Positions 6,270 through 9,486 of a stretch of DNA of 9,486 bases are shown one piece after another (the first letter of the stretch is position 1; every line of letters begins with the position of its first letter). The stretch is from Alphaproteobacteria bacterium (GTDB lineage Bacteria; Pseudomonadota; Alphaproteobacteria; Rickettsiales; SXRF01). A program made the position numbers and the translations under genes. Below the pieces are notes generated by a model that had not been told where the DNA came from, did not search any database, and was given only the letters and a program-made list of their open reading frames with translations. The stretch is taken from positions 1 through 9,486 of the forward strand of contig JAGVKI010000098.1 of the NCBI GenBank assembly GCA_020050695.1, given 5' to 3'.

Positions 6270-6307
6270 TTCGGACAAGTTCGAAATCCGAACGCTACGC
6301 ACCGCCA
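6270..6307 (+). other. Inverted repeat and tRNA-3'-end-like sequence at the right edge of the insert
   Basis: TTCGGA (6270-6275) and TCCGAA (6287-6292) form a perfect 6-bp inverted repeat whose 11-base loop holds AAGTTCGAAA. Shortly after comes CCGCCA (6302-6307), also the last six bases of tRNA-Ser. The T stem that a real tRNA would need is not formed by the bases around TTCGAA, so this is not a tRNA gene; at best it is a diverged 3' fragment. Confidence 0.35.
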
Positions 6308-6316
6308 TATAAAAAT

Positions 6317-6340
6317 GTCCGCTAAGTGCGGGCTTTTTTT
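6317..6340 (+). terminator. Rho-independent terminator after the AT-rich cassette
   Basis: GTCCGC (6317-6322) pairs with GCGGGC (6328-6333) with one G-T pair and a five-base loop TAAGT, followed by seven T. It terminates the two-gene cassette. By form and spacing behind CCGCCAT it resembles the terminator expected right after a tRNA, so it may originally have belonged to tRNA-Ser. Confidence 0.85.
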
Positions 6341-6382
6341 ATGCCGATTATTTAATTGATTTATTCCGTCCGCATCTGCATC

Positions 6383-6412
6383 TTCCTTGTGCATTCATCA
6401 CCAAACAAGGAA
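6383..6412 (+). promoter_or_regulatory. Inverted repeat masking the ribosome-binding site of the DUF336 gene
   Basis: TTCCTTGT (6383-6390) is the exact reverse complement of ACAAGGAA (6405-6412), with a 14-base loop. The right arm contains the Shine-Dalgarno AAGGA, six to seven bases before the ATG at 6419. In the mRNA, folding would hide the ribosome site. The stem is AT-rich (three G-C pairs of eight), so it would open easily. Regulation is inferred from geometry alone. Confidence 0.5.
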
Positions 6413-6418
6413 ACCCTC

Positions 6419-7171
6419 ATGAAAAAACTGACGCTGGCAGCAGCCTTATTTTCCACCATTTTTGCAGCGCCAGCGATGGCTGATCATTGTGATCATCTGC
6501 CAGATCATAAGGCGCTGAAAGCAGCGCTAACTGAAGCGCGCAAAGAAAATAACGGGGGATTCAACCTCGATATGTGGGGCACGATTGTTGACCGTAGCGG
6601 CACCGTGTGCGCGGTGGCGTACTCGGGCGCTGATGAAGGTTCGCAGTGGCCGGGAAGCCGCGTGATTTCTGCGCAGAAAGCCAATACCGCAAATGCGTTC
6701 TCGCTTGATGGACTTGCGCTTTCTACCGCCAATCTTTATTCAGCCGTGCAGCCGGGCGGCTCACTGTTTGGCTTGCAGGAAAGCAACCCTGTGGACGCTG
6801 AAGAAGCCTATGAAGGCAGTGCGTCTGACTTTGGCACCAGCAGCGACCCTATGGTGGGTAAGCGCATAGGCGGTGTAAACGTGTTTGGCGGCGGCCTTGC
6901 ACTTTATAATGCTGAAGGCAAAGTAATTGGCGGCCTTGGCGTGTCGGGCGATTCTTCCTGCGCGGATCATAACATCGGCTGGAAGGTGCGTCATGCCTTG
7001 AGCCTGGATCATGTACCTGCGGGTGTGGCGGCGGATAAATCCGATGCCATTATCTACGACGTGAAAAACGGTAAAAGCGCTGGCGGCTTCGGTCATCCAA
7101 CCTGCGGCGGCAAGGAAAATACGGTAGCTAAAACATTACCGAAGGTTTCTGCTGTTAAGGCTGCCGAGTAA
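6419..7171 (+). CDS. Exported GlcG/HbpS-like (DUF336) protein
   Basis: Member of the GlcG/HbpS (DUF336, haem-binding/haem-degrading-like) family, exported to the periplasm or beyond. The 250-aa precursor has a textbook signal peptide: MKK, hydrophobic core LTLAAALFSTIFAAP, cleavage after AMA at residue 21. The mature part shows the family pattern: ALTEARK helix (36-42), strand WGTIVDRSGTVCAVAYSG (53-70), the SAQKANTANAFS segment (84-95), and GGLALYNAEGKVIGGLGVSGDSSCADHNI (158-186) near the end of the domain. Four cysteines (24, 64, 181, 229) in the exported part could form disulfides. Ligand cannot be told from sequence; haem, cobalamin or small acids are bound by relatives. The start at 6419 is chosen over an in-frame start 63 bases upstream because the signal peptide begins there and AAGGA precedes it. 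It appears monocistronic, between terminators at 6340 and 7190. Confidence 0.85.
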   Translation: MKKLTLAAALFSTIFAAPAMADHCDHLPDHKALKAALTEARKENNGGFNLDMWGTIVDRSGTVCAVAYSGADEGSQWPGSRVISAQKANTANAFSLDGLALSTANLYSAVQPGGSLFGLQESNPVDAEEAYEGSASDFGTSSDPMVGKRIGGVNVFGGGLALYNAEGKVIGGLGVSGDSSCADHNIGWKVRHALSLDHVPAGVAADKSDAIIYDVKNGKSAGGFGHPTCGGKENTVAKTLPKVSAVKAAE

Positions 7172-7189
7172 CAGCAACCGGTGCAAACT

Positions 7190-7219
7190 AAAAAAGGCTC
7201 CCCTTGGGGAGCCTTTTTT
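7190..7219. terminator. Bidirectional terminator between the DUF336 gene and the SRPBCC gene
   Basis: AAAAAAGGCTCCC (7190-7202) pairs perfectly with GGGAGCCTTTTTT (7207-7219) around the loop CTTG. A-tract and T-tract on either side make it function for both converging genes (stops at 7171 and 7241). Confidence 0.95.
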
Positions 7220-7240
7220 GTATGTGCAGGGCAGGGGATA

Positions 7241-7711
7241 TTAGGCTGCCTGGCTGCTGCAGCCGCCTTTGAATATAGTGGCCAGATCGATACCTTTGCC
7301 TGTTTCCAGGTAACTTTTCATGCTGGCAATAACGCCTGGCCAGCCTTTGGAAACATTCTTTGCCATCTGTGAATCAGGGATGAATTCGTTATGCACCACA
7401 TCAAGGCGAACAAGGTCTTCCACAGGCGTAATTTCAAACGTCACGCGTGAAGTATCTTCTTCCTTGCCAGGGGTAAACCACGAAAGCACAAGGCGCGATG
7501 GCGGGCTGCATTCAAGCACCTTGCCAATATGATGAATTTTGCCTGGGTTATCCATGTCCACATGCTGCCAGTCGGAACCCTTTTTCCAGTCGGATACGTT
7601 GGCATTGCCTGCCCAGTACTGGCGGGTGAATTCCGGGTTTGTGATTGCGTTCCAGAGTTTTTCCGGCGTTGTTTTGATGTAGGTGGTGTATACAAGATCG
7701 TTATTACTCAT
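7241..7711 (-). CDS. AHSA1-family SRPBCC domain protein
   Basis: Small cytoplasmic START/Bet v1-fold protein of the Hsp90-ATPase-activator-homologue (AHSA1) family; the fold has a deep hydrophobic cavity, but the ligand is unknown. The 156-aa sequence begins with the characteristic VYTTYIKTTPEKLWNAITNPEFTRQYW (7-33) and includes GKVLECSPPSRLVLSWFTPG (63-82), VTFEITPVEDLVRLDVVH (90-107) and the final KGWPGVIASMKSYLETGKGI (122-141). The length is typical. GAGGAG lies six bases before the ATG. It overlaps the upstream ArsR gene by eight bases, so the two are translated from one message; ArsR-AHSA1 pairs of this kind are widespread in bacteria. The regulator likely controls this gene as its only dedicated target. 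The C-terminal GGCSSQAA is family-variable. Confidence 0.9.
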   Translation of the reverse strand: MSNNDLVYTTYIKTTPEKLWNAITNPEFTRQYWAGNANVSDWKKGSDWQHVDMDNPGKIHHIGKVLECSPPSRLVLSWFTPGKEEDTSRVTFEITPVEDLVRLDVVHNEFIPDSQMAKNVSKGWPGVIASMKSYLETGKGIDLATIFKGGCSSQAA

Positions 7712-8033
7712 CGTTATTCTCCTCTAAGGCTTGTTTTAAATTTTGTAGTGCCTGAACGCGTTCCTGCTCAAACTTGCCTATCCAACGGCTATAAATTTCG
7801 CTGATCGGAACAGGGTTTAAGTAGTGAAGCTTTTCGCGCCCCTCTTTCTTGGTGACGACCAGATTAGCTGCCTCCAGCAAAGCAAGATGCTTGGTGACCG
7901 CCTGGCGGCTCATGTCATGCTTTTCGCATAACTCGCCAAGCGTCAGGCCGCCTTTTTTGCGCAAACGGTCGAGCAGTTTGCGGCGGCTGCTATCGGCGAG
8001 GGCTTTGAATACTTTATCCTGATCGGTAACCAT
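7704..8033 (-). CDS. ArsR-family winged-helix transcriptional regulator
   Basis: Dimeric DNA-binding repressor of the ArsR type. The 109-aa product has VFKALADSSRRKLLDRL (8-24), the recognition helix-turn-helix LTLGELCEKHDMSRQAVTKHLALLEAANLV (30-59) and the wing KKEGREKLHYLNP (62-74), then a long helix for dimerisation. There is a single cysteine (C36) and no CxC or ELCVCDL metal site, so it is not an arsenic/metal sensor; it fits the subgroup paired with AHSA1 proteins. The open frame extends 26 codons upstream to 8111, but that extension reads through the promoter palindrome. The ATG at 8033 gives the family N-terminus. No Shine-Dalgarno precedes it and the -10 ends six bases before the ATG, so the message is probably leaderless. 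It likely represses its own promoter through the palindrome there. Confidence 0.9.
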   Translation of the reverse strand: MVTDQDKVFKALADSSRRKLLDRLRKKGGLTLGELCEKHDMSRQAVTKHLALLEAANLVVTKKEGREKLHYLNPVPISEIYSRWIGKFEQERVQALQNLKQALEENNDE

Positions 8034-8039
8034 GCAAGC

Positions 8040-8069
8040 ATTATATGCAACCAAATGGTTGCATGTCAA
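8040..8069 (-). promoter_or_regulatory. Consensus promoter of arsR-SRPBCC unit with palindromic operator in the spacer
   Basis: On the - strand the -35 is TTGACA (8064-8069) and the -10 is TATAAT (8040-8045), both perfect, with an 18-base spacer. The spacer TGCAACCATTTGGTTGCA is a palindrome with 8-base arms around two central bases (9-base arms if one base at each end is added, 8045-8064). A dimeric repressor here would block RNA polymerase. The predicted start of transcription falls on or next to the A of the ATG. Confidence 0.85.
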
Positions 8070-8085
8070 GGGTGCTAAATATAAT
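8059..8085 (+). promoter_or_regulatory. Candidate divergent promoter for the FAD-dependent dehydrogenase
   Basis: A perfect TATAAT (8080-8085) faces the + strand gene. Possible -35 hexamers are TTGCAT (8059-8064, 15-base spacer) or GGTTGC (8057-8062, 17-base spacer), both lying in the ArsR-type palindrome. The leader would be about 30 bases. If correct, the same operator could affect both directions. Confidence 0.4.
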
Positions 8086-8120
8086 TTTTCTAGGAAAATC
8101 ATAAAAGCCAATGTAAACCA

Positions 8121-9486
8121 ATGGTTATGATACGCCTGACCGAAATAAAACTACCGCTCGACCATAAGCCGGATGCGATTGCTAAAGCCGCTATCGCCCG
8201 TCTTGGCATTACTGCGCCTGAACTGATTTCCTGCACTGTATTTCGCCGCGCACATGATGCCCGCAAGAAGTCTAATATTTTCCTGATCTATTCGCTTGAT
8301 GTGGAGGTGAAAGACGAGGCTGCTATTCTCAAGCGCTTCGCTACCGACCGGCATGTCCAGCCTACACCGGATATTGATTACCGCTTTGTTGCCAAAGCGC
8401 CGGAGAAGCTTTGTTCGCGTCCGCTGGTGATTGGGGCAGGGCCGTGCGGGTTATTTGCTGCATTGCTGCTGGCGCAGATGGGCTTTCGCCCGATTATTCT
8501 AGAGCGCGGCAAGGTGGTGCGCGAACGCACCAAAGACACATGGGGGTTGTGGCGCAAGTCGATCCTCAACACGGAATCCAACGTGCAATATGGCGAAGGC
8601 GGGGCAGGCACATTTTCTGACGGCAAGCTCTACAGCCAGATCAAAGACCCGCGCCATCTGGGCCGCAAGGTGCTCACTGAGTTTGTAAAAGCAGAAGCGC
8701 CGCCGGAAATCCTGACCGAAGCGCACCCGCATATCGGCACGTTCCGCCTGGTCAAGATGGTGGAAAACATGCGCGCGACCATTGAGTCACTCGGCGGTGA
8801 ATACCGCTTTGAAAGCCGCGTGACCGACCTTGATATTGAAACCGATGGCAACGGCAATCGCCGGGTGCGCGGCGTGGTGCTGGCCAGCGGTGAGCAGATC
8901 GCGTCTGACCATGTGGTGCTGGCGGTTGGCCATAGTGCGCGCGATACATTCCAGATGCTGCATGATCGCGGCGTCTATGTTGAGGCCAAACCGTTTTCGA
9001 TTGGCTTTCGCATCGAGCACCCGCAATCGCTTATTGATGTTGCGCGTTTTGGCCCGAATGCTGGCAATCCTATTTTAGGTGCGGCAGATTATAAGCTGGT
9101 GCATCACGCGAGCAACGGGCGTGGTGTGTATAGCTTCTGCATGTGCCCGGGCGGCACGGTGGTTGCTGCAACGTCTGAAGAAAACCGCGTAGTCACCAAC
9201 GGCATGAGCCAGTATTCACGTGCTGAGCGTAATGCTAATTCAGGTATTGTGGTGGGTATCACGCCGGAAGTTGATTATCCGGGCGGGCCGCTGGCGGGTA
9301 TTGATTTTCAGCGCAGGTGGGAGTCGGCAGCATTTATTGCAGGCGGCAGTACCTATGCCGCACCTGCACAGCGCGTAGGCGATTTTATTGCCGGGCGCCC
9401 ATCCACTTCGCTGGGCAGTGTAATTCCCTCCTATAAGCCAGGCGTGAAACCAACCGATCTTTCGCCCTGCCTGCCGGATAGATCGG
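8121..9486 (+). CDS. COG2509-type FAD-dependent dehydrogenase (3' truncated by window edge)
   Basis: Uncharacterised flavoprotein of the COG2509 (NAD(P)/FAD-dependent oxidoreductase) group. The frame is open from 8121 to the window end, giving 455 codons with the C-terminus missing. A leading domain (first ~100 residues, RLTEIKLPLDHK..., VFRRAHDARKKSNIFLIYSLDVEV) has a charged pattern typical of the family. The FAD-binding Rossmann motif VIGAGPCGLFAALLLAQMGF follows (about 103-122), then ILERG. Next come the family blocks SNVQYGEGGAGTFSDGKLYSQIKD and HIGTFRLVKMVENMRATIESLGG, and at the right end GSVIPSYKPGVKPTDLSPCLPD. Start candidates are ATG 8121 or in-frame ATG 8127; neither has a clear Shine-Dalgarno. 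It is divergent from the ArsR gene. The substrate is not deducible; the enzyme is presumably cytoplasmic. Confidence 0.9.
   Translation, partial: MVMIRLTEIKLPLDHKPDAIAKAAIARLGITAPELISCTVFRRAHDARKKSNIFLIYSLDVEVKDEAAILKRFATDRHVQPTPDIDYRFVAKAPEKLCSRPLVIGAGPCGLFAALLLAQMGFRPIILERGKVVRERTKDTWGLWRKSILNTESNVQYGEGGAGTFSDGKLYSQIKDPRHLGRKVLTEFVKAEAPPEILTEAHPHIGTFRLVKMVENMRATIESLGGEYRFESRVTDLDIETDGNGNRRVRGVVLASGEQIASDHVVLAVGHSARDTFQMLHDRGVYVEAKPFSIGFRIEHPQSLIDVARFGPNAGNPILGAADYKLVHHASNGRGVYSFCMCPGGTVVAATSEENRVVTNGMSQYSRAERNANSGIVVGITPEVDYPGGPLAGIDFQRRWESAAFIAGGSTYAAPAQRVGDFIAGRPSTSLGSVIPSYKPGVKPTDLSPCLPDRS

Larger units (their letters stand above)
5370..6310. mobile_element. Putative small insertion at the 3' end of tRNA-Ser
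   Basis: From the base after the tRNA CCA to about 6310 the sequence becomes clearly richer in A and T than both flanks and contains only two small genes of unknown function. Its left part (5370-5500) holds T-arm-like debris: a 13-bp exact copy of the tRNA T arm at 5398-5410 and further TTCGAA sites at 5429 and 5471. Its right edge carries another TTCGAA (6280-6285), then CCGCCAT (6302-6308) matching the tRNA 3' terminus, then a terminator. tRNA 3' ends are classic integration sites, so I infer an integrated element or its remnant. No integrase, transposase or clear att pair of useful length is visible, so mobility is not demonstrated. The exact borders are guesses. Confidence 0.4.

Noticed and set aside
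6270..6307. A second tRNA gene ending at CCGCCA
   Set aside because: The bases on either side of TTCGAA do not form a T stem, and no acceptor partner for ACGCACC is found upstream.
6197..6394. - strand open frame of 65 codons between the cassette and the DUF336 gene
   Set aside because: It runs through the terminator hairpin and tRNA-like debris and has no ribosome site or recognisable features.
8034..8111. N-terminal extension of the ArsR gene starting MAFMIFLEK
   Set aside because: It would translate through the palindromic operator and both promoter hexamers; family members start near MVTDQDKVFKALAD.

Overview
The window looks like alphaproteobacterial chromosome. The reasons are the omega subunit start MARVTVEDC, a lipoyl synthase gene followed in the same transcription unit by a Coq10/RatA START-domain gene, an alphaproteobacterial-type RecX, and a moderate-GC base composition with an AT-rich insert. 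Family assignments rest on reading the translations by eye; no search was run.

Layout: (1) 2-1042 (+) is the C-terminal part of a KdpD-like sensor histidine kinase, cut by the window edge. It is closed by a bidirectional hairpin terminator (1048-1083) shared with (2) rpoZ (1104-1493, -). (3) Divergent from rpoZ is a tight + strand unit at 1625-5186: lipA, recX, a VIT1/CCC1-type Fe/Mn transporter, an unrecognised four-helix membrane protein, ratA/coq10-like, and a second unrecognised membrane protein. The reading frames abut or overlap by 1-4 bases at most joints, so they are probably cotranscribed and translationally coupled. (4) tRNA-Ser(GGA) lies at 5280-5369 with encoded CCA. (5) About 5370-6310 is a visibly AT-rich stretch with tRNA T-arm-like debris, short direct repeats and a two-gene cassette of unknown function (a two-TM protein and an 89-aa soluble protein). 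It ends in front of a terminator (6317-6340) that looks like one displaced from the tRNA. I read this as a small tRNA-associated insertion; no integrase is visible. (6) 6419-7171 (+) is an exported GlcG/HbpS-like (DUF336) protein whose Shine-Dalgarno sits in a perfect 8-bp inverted repeat. (7) A second bidirectional terminator (7190-7219) is shared with the - strand pair ArsR-type regulator (7704-8033) and AHSA1/SRPBCC protein (7241-7711). This pair is driven by a near-consensus promoter whose spacer is an almost perfect palindrome and whose -10 sits six bases from the ATG, so the mRNA is probably leaderless. (8) 8121 to the window end (+) is a divergent COG2509-type FAD-dependent dehydrogenase, incomplete at the right edge.

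The housekeeping parts are ordinary: lipoate synthesis, RNA polymerase assembly, RecA modulation and quinone/START-domain chemistry. The parts worth attention are the tRNA-adjacent two-gene cassette with its repeats, the occluded ribosome-binding site at 6383-6412, and the compact ArsR operator-promoter at 8040-8069.
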